From Desulfonatronospira thiodismutans ASO3-1 (GTDB lineage: Bacteria; Desulfobacterota; Desulfovibrionia; Desulfovibrionales; Desulfonatronovibrionaceae): 64,000 nucleotides of DNA. Position 1 is the stretch's first letter; every line of letters begins with the position of its first letter. A program made the translations under genes and the position numbers. This document shows, piece after piece, positions 45,204 to 54,813 of the stretch. Under the pieces are notes generated by a model that saw only the letters and a list, made by a program, of their open reading frames with translations, searched no databases and was not told the DNA's origin. The stretch covers positions 124,001 to 188,000 of the forward strand of contig NZ_ACJN02000004.1 of assembly GCF_000174435.1 (NCBI RefSeq). Direction: 5' to 3'.

Positions 45204-46565
45204 GTGCACAACTACATCAATCGCATACATATGGTGGGCATCGGGGGCTCCGGCATGAGCGGCATTGCCGAGGTCCTATTAAACCTTGGCTACCAGGTAA
45301 GCGGCTCGGACCTGTCCAGAGGTCCCACTGTAAAAATACTTCAGGAGCAGGGAGCAAAAGTGTTCCAGGGTCATCACCAGGACAACGTGGGCCCGGCCCA
45401 GGTGGTGGTGAAATCCACCGCAGTGCGCGAGGACAACCCCGAGATACTGCAGGCCAGATCCGCAGGGATACCGGTCATCCCCAGGGCGGAGATGCTGGCC
45501 GAGCTCATGCGGCTCAAAACCGGGGTGGCCGTGGCCGGAACCCACGGCAAGACCACCACCACGTCTTTTCTGGGAACCATTTTCAAAGAGGCCGGACTGG
45601 ACCCCACGGTGATCATCGGGGGCAGGCTGAACAAGTACGGCAGCAACGCCCTGCCCGGCACAGGGGAATACCTCATAGCCGAGGCTGATGAGTCGGATGG
45701 ATCATTTCTGACCCTTTTGCCCATCATCAATATTGTAACCAATATCGGCGCTGATCACCTGGATTATTACCGCGACCTGGATGAAATCCGGGAAAGCTTT
45801 GTGCGTTTTATGAACAATGTCCCCTTTTACGGACTAAATGTCGTCTGCGGCGACGACCCGGAAATCCGCCAAGTCCTGGACCGGGTCAAGCGACCGGTTC
45901 TGACCTACGGCTTCCAGGAACAAAGCCGGCTGCGTGCGGAGATCCTTTCCACCAGCCCGGGATCGCAGTTCAATGTTTTCCATGACCAGAACTTCTGGGG
46001 CCGGGTAAAGCTCAACCACCCCGGCCGGCACAACGTACTCAACTGCCTGGCCGCCATCGGAGTAGCCATACAGGCCGGGATAGACAAACAGGACATCCTG
46101 CGTTCCCTGGCCGACTTCGGCGGAGTAGGCAGGCGTTTCGAGCGCAAGGGAATAAAGGATGACGTCATAGTGGTGGACGACTACGGCCACCACCCCACGG
46201 AAATCGCGGCCACGCTGGAAACAGCCAGGCAGTGCCATCCAGATCGCAGACTGGTGGTGCTTTTCCAGCCCCACCGCTTTACCCGGACCAGGGATTTCTT
46301 CGGGGAGTTCTGCCGGGTCCTGGCTGGTGCGGACCTGCTTTTGCTCACGGAAATATATCCGGCTTCAGAGGATCCCATACCAGGTGTAAACGGGTGGAGC
46401 CTGGCCCAGGGAGTCATGCAGGTGGCCCGGACCCCGGTACGCTTTTACCAGAGCCTGGATGAGGCAGGCCGCGACCTGGACAGCGTCCTTAAACAGGGAG
46501 ACCTGTTCATGACCCTGGGAGCAGGTAATGTATGGCAGGTGGGAGAAAGGTTTATCCAGGAATGA
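45204..46565 (+). CDS. murC: UDP-MurNAc:L-alanine ligase MurC
   Basis: A 453-residue ligase that adds L-Ala to UDP-MurNAc. It has the N-terminal Rossmann loop [14 protein letters not shown], the ATP loop [24 protein letters not shown], and [16 protein letters not shown]. The start is a GTG two bases after the murG stop. Its stop overlaps the murB ATG (ATGA). Gene order murG-murC-murB is standard. Confidence 0.95.
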   Translation: MHNYINRIHMVGIGGSGMSGIAEVLLNLGYQVSGSDLSRGPTVKILQEQGAKVFQGHHQDNVGPAQVVVKSTAVREDNPEILQARSAGIPVIPRAEMLAELMRLKTGVAVAGTHGKTTTTSFLGTIFKEAGLDPTVIIGGRLNKYGSNALPGTGEYLIAEADESDGSFLTLLPIINIVTNIGADHLDYYRDLDEIRESFVRFMNNVPFYGLNVVCGDDPEIRQVLDRVKRPVLTYGFQEQSRLRAEILSTSPGSQFNVFHDQNFWGRVKLNHPGRHNVLNCLAAIGVAIQAGIDKQDILRSLADFGGVGRRFERKGIKDDVIVVDDYGHHPTEIAATLETARQCHPDRRLVVLFQPHRFTRTRDFFGEFCRVLAGADLLLLTEIYPASEDPIPGVNGWSLAQGVMQVARTPVRFYQSLDEAGRDLDSVLKQGDLFMTLGAGNVWQVGERFIQE

Positions 46566-47440
46566 AAACCGTACACCAGCCGGACTTGAAGAAAATGTCT
46601 ACCCTGAAACTCGGGGGAGTGGCCCTGGCGGCACTTTACCCGGAAGATGAACAGGATCTGGAAGAAATAAACCGCAACTGGGCCGGCAAAGGCCTGCGCT
46701 GCATGTACCTGGGCAAAGGCAGCAACGTTCTTTTCACTGAGAATAATAAAGACCTGGTGCTGGTCAGATGGCAGGGGCGCACTATGCCTGAGAGCCGCGT
46801 CCAGGACAAAGACCGGGTGCTGGTCCTGGTGGATGCAGGATATCCCCTGCCCCGCCTCCTTGGATGGTGCGCGTCACGGGGACTTTCAGGACTGGAGGGA
46901 CTGGCCGGCATCCCCGGAAGCGTGGGCGGGGCGATGGCTATGAACGCCGGTTCCCACGGGGTGGAGATATGCAGCCTGCTGACCAGGATCTGGATCTGGA
47001 CCCCGGAAGACGGAACAAAAAAGCTTAGGGCCGGACAGTTCAGCTTCGGGTACAGGTGGTTCAAGCCGGAGGGTGATCCGGAAAATTTTCTGGTGACCGC
47101 CGCTGAAATATCCTTGACACCATCCAGGACCCGGGACGTGCAGGACAGCATAAAAAGGTTCTACCTGCGCAAGAAAAGTGCTCAGCCGGTGCTGGCCGCC
47201 ACCGCTGGATGCGTGTTCAAAAACCCCCCGGGTCTGGAGCCGGCCGGAAAACTGCTGGAGCAGGCCGGATTCAGGGGCAGACAGAATAAAGGCGTGGCTT
47301 TCTCCAGCAAACATGCCAACTTTCTGGTGAACCTGGGACACGGAAGCAGTTCCCAGGCCCTGGATCTAATCGCAGAAGCCAGGGAAAAGGTATTTGAAAT
47401 GTCAGGACATGAACTGCAACTGGAAATAAAGACAGTCTGA
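46562..47440 (+). CDS. murB: UDP-N-acetylenolpyruvoylglucosamine reductase MurB
   Basis: A 292-residue FAD enzyme that reduces UDP-GlcNAc-enolpyruvate to UDP-MurNAc. It has the FAD-site motifs LGKGSNVLF and [18 protein letters not shown], the catalytic region [11 protein letters not shown], and [11 protein letters not shown], consistent with MurB. The ATG at 46562 overlaps the murC stop by four bases; the open frame from 46532 is not used. No ddl lies between murB and ftsQ. Confidence 0.94.
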   Translation: MKTVHQPDLKKMSTLKLGGVALAALYPEDEQDLEEINRNWAGKGLRCMYLGKGSNVLFTENNKDLVLVRWQGRTMPESRVQDKDRVLVLVDAGYPLPRLLGWCASRGLSGLEGLAGIPGSVGGAMAMNAGSHGVEICSLLTRIWIWTPEDGTKKLRAGQFSFGYRWFKPEGDPENFLVTAAEISLTPSRTRDVQDSIKRFYLRKKSAQPVLAATAGCVFKNPPGLEPAGKLLEQAGFRGRQNKGVAFSSKHANFLVNLGHGSSSQALDLIAEAREKVFEMSGHELQLEIKTV

Positions 47441-47450
47441 GGAATCCATC

Positions 47451-48290
47451 TTGACCGCAAGGCGAACCCGGACAAGGCGCAATACCGGCAGCCAGCACAG
47501 TCCAAGGCCTGTTGGTGTGCTGCGCAGATTTTTTTCAGCCGTGACAGGACTTCTGGGGCTGGTACTGGTCCTTTGCCTGAGCCTGGGAATACTTGTCCTG
47601 GTGAGCGCGGCCCTTATCCACGGCTATCGCTACGCCACCAGCAGTGAGTACCTGGCTCTGCAGGAGATTGAAATCAAGGGCAATCAGCGCCTGACTTACG
47701 CTGAAGTCCTGAGGCTCATGCAGGTGGATACAGGCGAAAACATGCTTAAGCTGAATATATCCCGAATGCAGAAAAACCTGGCTGACAGCCCCTGGATCAA
47801 GCAGGCCAGGGTCAGGCGTGACTTTCCTGATCAGCTGCACGTGGATATCCAGGAGAAGCAGGCTTATTTCTGGGTCCAGAACGACCACAACCTTTATTAC
47901 GCAGATAAAAAGGGCCGGACCATAGACCGCTTGAGTCCCGAGAGACTTGTTTCACTGCCGGTTCTGCACCTGCATGATGGGGCCGGGTCCAGGCATGTGG
48001 CCGAAATTGTAACCACGCTGGAAAGAAGAAGATTTCCCTTTTCCATCCAGGACATATCCTGGATCCGCATCACCGAGACCGGCAGGGCGCACATGTACAT
48101 CCATGGACTGGACCTGGAACTGTCTCTTGATTGCCGTGAACTTGAGCCGCAGACGGATAAACTCAATCTGGTATGGAACGACCTGCGCCGCAGGCAGGAT
48201 ATTGACGCTGTAAAGAGGATAACCGTGGCCGGAGAAAATGCCTGGGTGGCTTATCGCCGGCAGGCTAAACCAGAAAATCAAGGAAAGTAG
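47451..48290 (+). CDS. ftsQ: Cell division protein FtsQ
   Basis: A 279-residue bitopic protein with a basic cytoplasmic tail (about 1-25), a TM helix (about 28-55), a POTRA domain (LQEIEIKGNQRLTYAEVLRL), and a beta domain ending near VKRITVAGENAWVAYRRQ. It links early and late division proteins. The start is a TTG at 47451 with GAGGAAT upstream; no in-frame ATG precedes the TM helix. ftsA starts 1 bp after its stop. Confidence 0.9.
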   Translation: MTARRTRTRRNTGSQHSPRPVGVLRRFFSAVTGLLGLVLVLCLSLGILVLVSAALIHGYRYATSSEYLALQEIEIKGNQRLTYAEVLRLMQVDTGENMLKLNISRMQKNLADSPWIKQARVRRDFPDQLHVDIQEKQAYFWVQNDHNLYYADKKGRTIDRLSPERLVSLPVLHLHDGAGSRHVAEIVTTLERRRFPFSIQDISWIRITETGRAHMYIHGLDLELSLDCRELEPQTDKLNLVWNDLRRRQDIDAVKRITVAGENAWVAYRRQAKPENQGK

Positions 48291-48291
48291 T

Positions 48292-49518
48292 ATGGCCAAA
48301 TCAGACTTAATCGTTGGGCTGGATCTCGGGACCACCAAAATCACATCAGTTGTAGGGGAGATGACCCCTGAAGGGGTGGATATCGTAGGTATAGGCACCA
48401 GCCCTTCAACCGGGCTGCGCAAAGGGGTGGTGGTCAATATCGAGCAGACCGTGCAGTCCATAAAAAAGGCCCTGGAAGAAGCCGAGCTCATGGCCGGATG
48501 TGAAATCCAGTCTGTGTATGCAGGCATAGCCGGCAGCCATATCAAGGGCTTCAACAGTCATGGTGTTATAGCCGTAAAAGGCGGGGAGGTCAGCAACCGC
48601 GACGTGGAAAGGGTCCTGGACGCGGCCAAGGCAGTGGCCATCCCTCTGGACCGGGAGGTTATCCATATCCTGCCCCAGGAATACATAGTGGATGATCAAA
48701 ACGGCATAGCCGACCCCCTGGGCATGGCCGGGGTACGCCTCGAGGTCAAGGTGCATATCGTCACCGGGGCCGTCAGCAGCGCTCAGAACATAGTCCGTTC
48801 CTGCCATAGAAGCGGCCTGGATGTCTCGGACATTGTCCTGGAATCTTTGGCCTCGTCCAAGGCGGTGCTTACCGAGGAAGAAAAGGAAATCGGGGTGGCC
48901 CTGGTGGATATAGGCGGCGGGACCACTGATGTGGCCATTTTCGGGGAAGACTCCATCAAATACACCGGGGGCATTGCCATCGGCGGGGCCAACCTGACCA
49001 ACGACATAGCTTTCGGCCTGCGCACCCCCATGGTGTCTGCGGAAAAGATCAAGGTCAGGTACGGCTGCTCCATGGCGGACATGCTGGAGGAGGAAGAAAT
49101 AATCGAGGTCCCCAGTGTAGGGGGAAGATCCCCCAGGAAACTCTCCAGGCACGTGCTGGCTGAAATTTGCGAACCCAGGATGGAGGAACTTTTCCTCCTG
49201 GTGGACCAGGAAATAAACCGCTCGGGGTTCAAGAATTCCACCGGGGCCGGGGTGGTGCTCACCGGGGGCGCGGCCCTGATAGAGGGTGCCCAGGAACTGG
49301 CGGAACAGATATTCAACATGCCCACCCGCATCGGGTATCCCCGCAAGGTGGGCGGACTCAAGGACGTGGTCAACAACCCCATGTACGCCACTGCAGTGGG
49401 AGTACTTATTTACGGGGCGGAAAAGGAAAGCTCGGAAAAACAGTTCCGCATCCGGGACAAAAACATGTTCAACCGTATACTTAGCAAAATGCGCAAGTGG
49501 TTTGTTGATATAAAATAG
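48292..49518 (+). CDS. ftsA: Cell division protein FtsA
   Basis: A 408-residue actin-like ATPase that tethers FtsZ to the membrane. It has the phosphate 1 loop GLDLGTTKITSVVG, the 1C region GVIAVKGGEVSNRDVERVLD, phosphate 2 ALVDIGGGTTDVAIF, and the adenosine motif VLTGGAALIEGAQELAE. The C-terminal amphipathic helix (RILSKMRKWFVDIK) is the membrane anchor. The ATG has AAGGAAAG upstream. A 298-bp gap with a REPIN-like element separates it from ftsZ. Confidence 0.95.
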   Translation: MAKSDLIVGLDLGTTKITSVVGEMTPEGVDIVGIGTSPSTGLRKGVVVNIEQTVQSIKKALEEAELMAGCEIQSVYAGIAGSHIKGFNSHGVIAVKGGEVSNRDVERVLDAAKAVAIPLDREVIHILPQEYIVDDQNGIADPLGMAGVRLEVKVHIVTGAVSSAQNIVRSCHRSGLDVSDIVLESLASSKAVLTEEEKEIGVALVDIGGGTTDVAIFGEDSIKYTGGIAIGGANLTNDIAFGLRTPMVSAEKIKVRYGCSMADMLEEEEIIEVPSVGGRSPRKLSRHVLAEICEPRMEELFLLVDQEINRSGFKNSTGAGVVLTGGAALIEGAQELAEQIFNMPTRIGYPRKVGGLKDVVNNPMYATAVGVLIYGAEKESSEKQFRIRDKNMFNRILSKMRKWFVDIK

Positions 49519-49581
49519 CCCCGGACATCACTTTTGTCCGGCCTGATAAGCAAGCCGCAGGACTTCTTACAAAATGGTAAC

Positions 49582-49737
49582 AACGCATCTGTTTTGCGCT
49601 TTTAAGGAAAGCAGGGGACAGGCACTCCGGGACCCACTTGAGCATCATTTTGTGCTTAAAATATCTCATTTTTTGGGACAAGTGGGTCCCGGAAGAGCCA
49701 GTCCCCATGCCACATGCAAAGCGCTAAACAGATACGT
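49582..49737. repeat. REPIN-like element, copy 2 (ftsA-ftsZ gap)
   Basis: The inverse-orientation copy of 22409-22571. It opens CGCATCTGTTTTGCGCTTTT, has the REP cores CAGGGGACAGGCACTCCGGG and, inverted, GGAAGAGCCAGTCCCC, and closes AGCGCTAAACAGATACG. The two GTGGGTCCCGG-type inner arms are inverted within this copy. The terminal parts are nearly identical to copy 1 and the middle differs. Confidence 0.8.
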
Positions 49738-49816
49738 AACAACAATTACAAACTACAAAACAACTAACTAGATGCAGGCAAAATATTTTCTCAGCTAAAC
49801 GGGTAAGGAGGAAGCT

Positions 49817-51055
49817 ATGGAATACCAGGAAATCCAGATGGACGGCAACGCCAGGATAAAGGTGGTCGGCGTCGGCGGCGGCGGAAGCAACGCCGTCAAC
49901 AACATGATCTGCTCGGCCATGAAGGGGGTTACCTTCATTGTGGCCAACACAGACCTGCAGGCCCTGAAGCACTCCCAGGCGGAATATAAGGTCCAGCTGG
50001 GGGAAAACCTGACCAAGGGCCTCGGCGCCGGCGCAGACCCACAGGTGGGCAAAGAGGCGGCTGAAGAAAGTATCGATCACATCCGGGAGGTCCTGGACGG
50101 CTGCGACATGGTCTTTGTAACCGCCGGAATGGGAGGTGGAACCGGAACCGGAGCCGCCCCGGTCATCGCCAGGGTGGCCAAGGAAATGGGCGCTTTGACC
50201 GTCGCAGTAGTGACCAAGCCCTTCTATTTTGAGGGCAAGCGCAGGCGCGGACAGGGAGAAAGCGGGATCTCAGAACTCAAGGACGTGGTGGACAGCATCA
50301 TCACCATCCCCAATGACCGCCTGCTTTCCCTGGCTTCCAAGAAGGCCTCCTTTCTGGAGATGCTCAAGAAGGCCGACGAGGTCCTTTACTACGGCGTAAA
50401 AGGCATATCCGACCTGATCATGGTCCCGGGGCTCATCAACCTGGACTTTGCCGACGTCAAGGCGGTCATGTCCGAGATGGGTCTGGCCATGATGGGCACA
50501 GGCATAGCCACTGGAGAAGGCCGGGCCAGGGAAGCGGCCATGAAGGCCATAACCAGCCCGCTTCTGGAAGATGTTTCCATTGACGGGGCCAAGGGCGTAC
50601 TGATGAATGTCACCTGCGGCATGGACCTGGCCATTGACGAGGTCAGCGAAGCAGCGGAAATCATACATGAGTCCGCTGACGAAGACGCCCAGATCTATTT
50701 TGGAACGGTGTTCGACGAAAACATCGAGGACGAGATCCGCATTACAGTCATAGCCACCGGAATCGAGGATGAACATTCCTCATCTGAGCGCACCTCGTCC
50801 AAGGTCACTGATCTCTCCAAGGTGCAGAAGGGTCAAAACAATGCCAGGCAAAGGCCCAGGAACATGTCTGTGGATCCCGATGGCAAGGACAACCTGAATA
50901 TCCCGGCCTACATCCGGCGCAGCAGGAACAATCAGGACCAGGCACCCATTGAAAGTGTAAAGCAGAACAAGACCAGGCAGAAAAAGGGAGAGGAATTCAT
51001 ATTCGACGAAGATGAATTCGAAATCCCCTCCTTTATACGCAGACAGGCGGATTAA
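49817..51055 (+). CDS. ftsZ: Cell division protein FtsZ
   Basis: A 412-residue tubulin-like GTPase that forms the Z ring. It has [13 protein letters not shown] near the N-terminus, the tubulin signature [13 protein letters not shown] (near 105-117), and the T7 loop [15 protein letters not shown]. An acidic linker follows residue 320. The C-terminal peptide [13 protein letters not shown] binds FtsA. A GTAAGGAGGA site precedes the ATG. The last 44 bp overlap the open frame of the radical SAM gene. Confidence 0.96.
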   Translation: MEYQEIQMDGNARIKVVGVGGGGSNAVNNMICSAMKGVTFIVANTDLQALKHSQAEYKVQLGENLTKGLGAGADPQVGKEAAEESIDHIREVLDGCDMVFVTAGMGGGTGTGAAPVIARVAKEMGALTVAVVTKPFYFEGKRRRGQGESGISELKDVVDSIITIPNDRLLSLASKKASFLEMLKKADEVLYYGVKGISDLIMVPGLINLDFADVKAVMSEMGLAMMGTGIATGEGRAREAAMKAITSPLLEDVSIDGAKGVLMNVTCGMDLAIDEVSEAAEIIHESADEDAQIYFGTVFDENIEDEIRITVIATGIEDEHSSSERTSSKVTDLSKVQKGQNNARQRPRNMSVDPDGKDNLNIPAYIRRSRNNQDQAPIESVKQNKTRQKKGEEFIFDEDEFEIPSFIRRQAD

Positions 51056-52748
51056 CACCAGGGCGGGAAATACCTGCAAACCGGATCAGAATTTGCTTCA
51101 GGTTCCAAGGGAAGATTCAATCTCAGGGCCTTCCAGGTCCAAAAGCCGGGAATGGGGAGGCAGGCTTCCCGTTGCCCTGGTATTTCCTGAAGAAAGGTCT
51201 CTGGCCCTGTCCACCCTGGGGTGGCAGGCAGTGTATATGCAGCTGGAAGAGGAAGGGACCTTTCATGTCCAGCGCTTTTTCTGGGATCGCAGGCAAGGCA
51301 GGGCTGTAAACCAGGACTCGGATAAAACATTGTCCGATTTTCCCCTTATCTGCTTCAGCCTGAACTTTGAGGGTGATTACCTGAACCTGGTGCAGAGCCT
51401 GCAGGCTGAAGGAATTGAGGTTTACTCCGGCAACAGGGAAAAGTGGCCCCTGGTCATGGCCGGAGGGCCGGTCACCTTTATAAATCCCTTTCCGGTCATG
51501 CCCAGCCTGGACTTTATCTATGTGGGGGAGTCGGAAGACACTTTTATTTGTATAGCCGGTGCACTTAAAAACTGCTTTTTACAGGGAAAAGACAGACACA
51601 AGACCCTGGAGACCATCGCCGGATTACCCGGAATTTATGTATCCGGGCGGACAAGCAGGGCACACAGGCAGGTGGCTGAGTCAGACTCACGCCGGCTTGA
51701 AACTCCGGCGCACTCGGCCTTTGTCTCGGGGCAAAGCGTGTTCAGGGACAGTTTTCTGGTGGAGATAAACCGGGGATGCCCCCACGGATGCCGCTTCTGT
51801 GCAGCAGGCTTCGTGTACAGGCCCCCGCGTACAGCTGACATAAATAAGCTCAAGGAGCTGATATCCGGGATACGTCCCAGGAAGGTGGGCTTAGTGGGCA
51901 CTGCCCTGACGGACTGGCCTGACCTGCAGGAATTTCTTCAGTGGCTTAAAGCACAAAAAATTAAATTTTCCCTGTCCTCAATGCGCTCTGATGGCCTGAC
52001 CAGCAGTTTTCTTGAATTTCTGCGCCGCAGCGGCACCCGGAGTATAACCCTGGCTGTGGAAGGTATTAGCCGGGATCTGCGTACGGCTGTAAACAAGCGC
52101 TTTGACCACAAAAAATTTTTCCAGGCCGTGGAAGAGATAAGCAGGCTGCAGTTCAACACCCTGAAACTCTATTTCATCCTTGGACTGCCCGGGGAATCCG
52201 GCAAAGATTTTCAGGAACTGGAGAACTTTCTGGAAGAAATGCAGCAGGCCCGGTTCAAAGGGATGGGCAACAGGAAAAAAGGCATCGGACTGATACAGAT
52301 AAGCGCCTCCATGTTTGTGCCCAAGCCCTGGACCCCGCTGCAGTGGGCAGCCATGATCTCCAGGCAGGAGTTTGAATCCGGATGCAGGCGGTTTAAAAAA
52401 CTCTGTTCCAGGCACAAGGCAGTTAAGTTCACCTCTGAAAACCCTTTTCAGGCCCGTATTCAAGGACTTCTGGCCCGGGGGGACGAAAAAGTGCACGAAC
52501 TATTGCTCCTGGCGGCTGAGCACCAGGGCAGCTGGAAAAAAGCCCTGGCGAACTGGTCCAGGGACATGGAGCGTTACACTGACAGGCAGATCCCCCTGGA
52601 GGAAAACCTTCCATGGGACAGGCTGGACATCGGGGTGAAAAAGGAATACCTCAAGCGCGAATGGCGGAAATACTGGCAGGGAAGGCTCACCTCGCCCTGC
52701 CCTGATACAGAATGCAGCAACTGCCTTAGATGCGGAATGCAGGCATAG
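51012..52748 (+). CDS. B12-independent-looking radical SAM protein
   Basis: A radical SAM enzyme of up to 578 residues. The cluster motif is [15 protein letters not shown] (Cys-x3-Cys-x2-Cys), followed by [12 protein letters not shown] and an [10 protein letters not shown]-type turn. The N-terminal 200 residues ([42 protein letters not shown]) resemble the B12-binding-like half of TIGR03960-type proteins but lack a clear DxHxxG cobalamin motif. The C-terminus has [12 protein letters not shown]. The substrate is unknown. The first ATG (51012) overlaps ftsZ by 44 bp; a TTG at 51093 would avoid that. No other gene suggests a pathway. Confidence 0.75.
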   Translation: MNSKSPPLYADRRINTRAGNTCKPDQNLLQVPREDSISGPSRSKSREWGGRLPVALVFPEERSLALSTLGWQAVYMQLEEEGTFHVQRFFWDRRQGRAVNQDSDKTLSDFPLICFSLNFEGDYLNLVQSLQAEGIEVYSGNREKWPLVMAGGPVTFINPFPVMPSLDFIYVGESEDTFICIAGALKNCFLQGKDRHKTLETIAGLPGIYVSGRTSRAHRQVAESDSRRLETPAHSAFVSGQSVFRDSFLVEINRGCPHGCRFCAAGFVYRPPRTADINKLKELISGIRPRKVGLVGTALTDWPDLQEFLQWLKAQKIKFSLSSMRSDGLTSSFLEFLRRSGTRSITLAVEGISRDLRTAVNKRFDHKKFFQAVEEISRLQFNTLKLYFILGLPGESGKDFQELENFLEEMQQARFKGMGNRKKGIGLIQISASMFVPKPWTPLQWAAMISRQEFESGCRRFKKLCSRHKAVKFTSENPFQARIQGLLARGDEKVHELLLLAAEHQGSWKKALANWSRDMERYTDRQIPLEENLPWDRLDIGVKKEYLKREWRKYWQGRLTSPCPDTECSNCLRCGMQA

Positions 52749-52754
52749 AGGACA

Positions 52755-52915
52755 GAATTTAGAGATCAGAGGTCAGAGGAACCCGGGGACAGTCCCCGGC
52801 TTCTTTATCGCTCCCACGCTCTGCGTGGGAGCGTAGCCTGACCGCTCCTGCGGTCATTGTGGACGCGGAGCGTCCGGGGATTGTTCCCAAGCAGAGCGTG
52901 GGAACAATAAGAAAC
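52755..52915. repeat. Three-hairpin dispersed element preceded by a short repeat
   Basis: It starts with TAGAGATCAGAGGTCAGAGG, inversely related to 6807-6828. CGGGGACAGTCCCCG is a perfect hairpin. GCTCCCACGCTCTGCGTGGGAGC, GACCGCTCCTGCGGTC and GGACGCGGAGCGTCC then form three hairpins in a row, ending GAGCGTGGGAACAA. A degenerate copy of the three-hairpin part is at 15650-15735. No gene lies between 52749 and 53033. Confidence 0.75.
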
Positions 52916-53033
52916 TTGAGTGAATGATTTTGCCCTACGGGGCGTAGGCCCCTCTGGGCCGGAGGCCGAGCTTGGCAAGATTGGCAGCTCAGGTGGAGTG
53001 CTGGATCGCTTAAGTCGCTTAAAGGGAGCTTTT

Positions 53034-53288
53034 ATGCCTTATATTCCTGAAAAACGCAGACAAGTCTTTGACCCCCTCCTGGAAGAGCTGTCCCGGGAAG
53101 TCCATACCCAGGGGGAGCTCAACTACTGCATTTACAAGCTTTCCAGGCTGATAGCCCAGCGCATGGGTGACAGTTACGACAATCTGAGCATGTGTTCCAG
53201 TGCCATGGAACACGCCAAGCTCGAATGGTACCGCAAAGTCCTGGCCCCATACGAGGACGAAAAAATCCGTGAACACGGAGACATTTAA
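53034..53288 (+). CDS. Small conserved protein (DUF6899-like)
   Basis: An 84-residue soluble protein, MPYIPEKRRQVFDPLLEELS followed by HTQGELNYCIYKLSRLIAQR. The PYI-start, DPLL and GELNY pattern is reminiscent of DUF6899, whose function is unknown; the match is from memory. The ATG at 53034 has AAAGGGAG upstream, and the open frame from 52920 runs through repeat DNA and is rejected. It lies 31 bp before the M23 gene. Confidence 0.65.
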   Translation: MPYIPEKRRQVFDPLLEELSREVHTQGELNYCIYKLSRLIAQRMGDSYDNLSMCSSAMEHAKLEWYRKVLAPYEDEKIREHGDI

Positions 53289-53319
53289 AACAGACGCCCG
53301 GTTCACAGGAGGTAAAAGC

Positions 53320-54807
53320 ATGGATTATTATATACCATCCTACGGCAAGTCGCGCATCAGGTACAAACGCAGAAGAAACAGAAAATATCTTTTCCTGGCT
53401 GCTGCCTGCGTTGTCCTTGCCCTGACGTTCGTGTTTTCTGGCTTTGATTTCATCGAAACCAGAAAACACGAACAGTCCGGCCAGGAAAATTTCAAAGGCC
53501 TGACCATTGAACAATCCATCCCTGAAGCTTCCGGCTTGCAGACTGCAGGCGACAGCAGCTCTTCAGCTGATACAGCATCTCCTGAAATTGTTCCCGGCAA
53601 CACCGGTGACGCCCTTGCACAAGAAGCCCAGGCCCCCGGCACAGGCGATATTTTGGATGCCGGGGACCAAAAAGAGGTCCGGGCCAAATTATCAGAAAAA
53701 AACATCAGGGTCTCTTCCGGAGACACCCTTATGGGACTTTTAAACGGGGAGGGGCTGCCCAGGACACAGGCCCATGAAATCATTGAAGAACTTTCAGAAG
53801 TATATAATCCCCGGCGTATCCGGCAGGGACAGGAAATCACCCTGGTCTTCCGGGAAGAGGATGATCAGGAGCCCATCTTTGAGGCCATGAACCTGAAGCT
53901 GGATGTGGACCGGGACGTGAGGGTGGAAAAATGCCCTGAAAACGGTCTGGTGGCCACTGAAGAAAAGCGTGAACTGGATACCAGGACGGTCGTGGCCCAG
54001 GCCGAGATAACTTCCAGCCTGTACAACGCTGCAGTAGCCTCGGATATGCCCCTGCGGGTACTTATGCAGATGATCCGCGCCTATTCCTTCGATGTAGACT
54101 TTCAGCGCGATATCCGCCCCGGGGACTCCTTTGAAGTCATGTTCAAAGAAAAACTGGACCAGGACGGAAATTTTGTCCGGGGAGGATCAGTCCTATACGC
54201 CACACTGAAAACCAGGGGCCGTGATCTTCCTATTTACCGCTACGAAACAACCGACGGGGAAGTGGACTTCTTCAACCCGGACGGAGAATCTGTGCGCAAG
54301 ACCCTCATGGTCACCCCCATTGACGGGGCCAGGCTGACTTCCGGATACGGCAAACGTCGTCATCCCATACTTGGCTACAGCCGGATGCATCAGGGCCTGG
54401 ACTTTGCAGCCCCCACCGGCACCCCCATCATGGCCGCCGGGGACGGGGTGGTGGAGTACGCCGGGCGTAAGGGCAACTACGGCAACTACATCCGTATCAG
54501 GCACCCCAATGAATACCACACCGTCTATGCCCATTTAAGCCGCTTCGGATCCGGAGTACGTCGCGGAGCCAGGGTCGAGCAGGGGCAGACCATCGGTTAC
54601 GTGGGCTCAACAGGTATGTCCACGGGACCGCACCTGCACTACGAAGTCCATCACCGGGGCAGTCACGTCAATCCCTCCACGGTGGATACTCCTCCGGGAC
54701 GCACCCTGGAAGGAGAAGAACTGCAGCGTTTCAAGGCGGCCAGGGAAGACCTGGAAACCCTGTTTGCCTCGTTGAAGGATGAGGACACAATGGCCAGGCT
54801 GGACTAA
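53320..54807 (+). CDS. M23-family peptidoglycan endopeptidase
   Basis: A 495-residue protein with an Arg/Lys-rich cytoplasmic start and one TM helix (about 24-43). A Ser/Ala-rich linker follows, then a LysM/OapA-like region (SSGDTLMGLLNGEGLPRTQA near 130-150), and a C-terminal LytM domain. The zinc site is complete: HQGLDFAAP (His and Asp near 353-357) and HLHYEVH near 438-444. It is likely a periplasmic DD-endopeptidase or amidase activator. An AGGAGGT site precedes the ATG. A perfect 15-bp inverted repeat lies in its coding sequence just after the TM helix (53427-53473). The methyltransferase gene starts 6 bp after its stop. Confidence 0.88.
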   Translation: MDYYIPSYGKSRIRYKRRRNRKYLFLAAACVVLALTFVFSGFDFIETRKHEQSGQENFKGLTIEQSIPEASGLQTAGDSSSSADTASPEIVPGNTGDALAQEAQAPGTGDILDAGDQKEVRAKLSEKNIRVSSGDTLMGLLNGEGLPRTQAHEIIEELSEVYNPRRIRQGQEITLVFREEDDQEPIFEAMNLKLDVDRDVRVEKCPENGLVATEEKRELDTRTVVAQAEITSSLYNAAVASDMPLRVLMQMIRAYSFDVDFQRDIRPGDSFEVMFKEKLDQDGNFVRGGSVLYATLKTRGRDLPIYRYETTDGEVDFFNPDGESVRKTLMVTPIDGARLTSGYGKRRHPILGYSRMHQGLDFAAPTGTPIMAAGDGVVEYAGRKGNYGNYIRIRHPNEYHTVYAHLSRFGSGVRRGARVEQGQTIGYVGSTGMSTGPHLHYEVHHRGSHVNPSTVDTPPGRTLEGEELQRFKAAREDLETLFASLKDEDTMARLD

Positions 54808-54813
54808 ATTATT

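Noticed and set aside
52920-53033. N-terminal extension of the small DUF6899-like gene
   Set aside because: The extension lies in repeat-rich DNA, and the internal ATG at 53034 has a good ribosome site and the conserved start.
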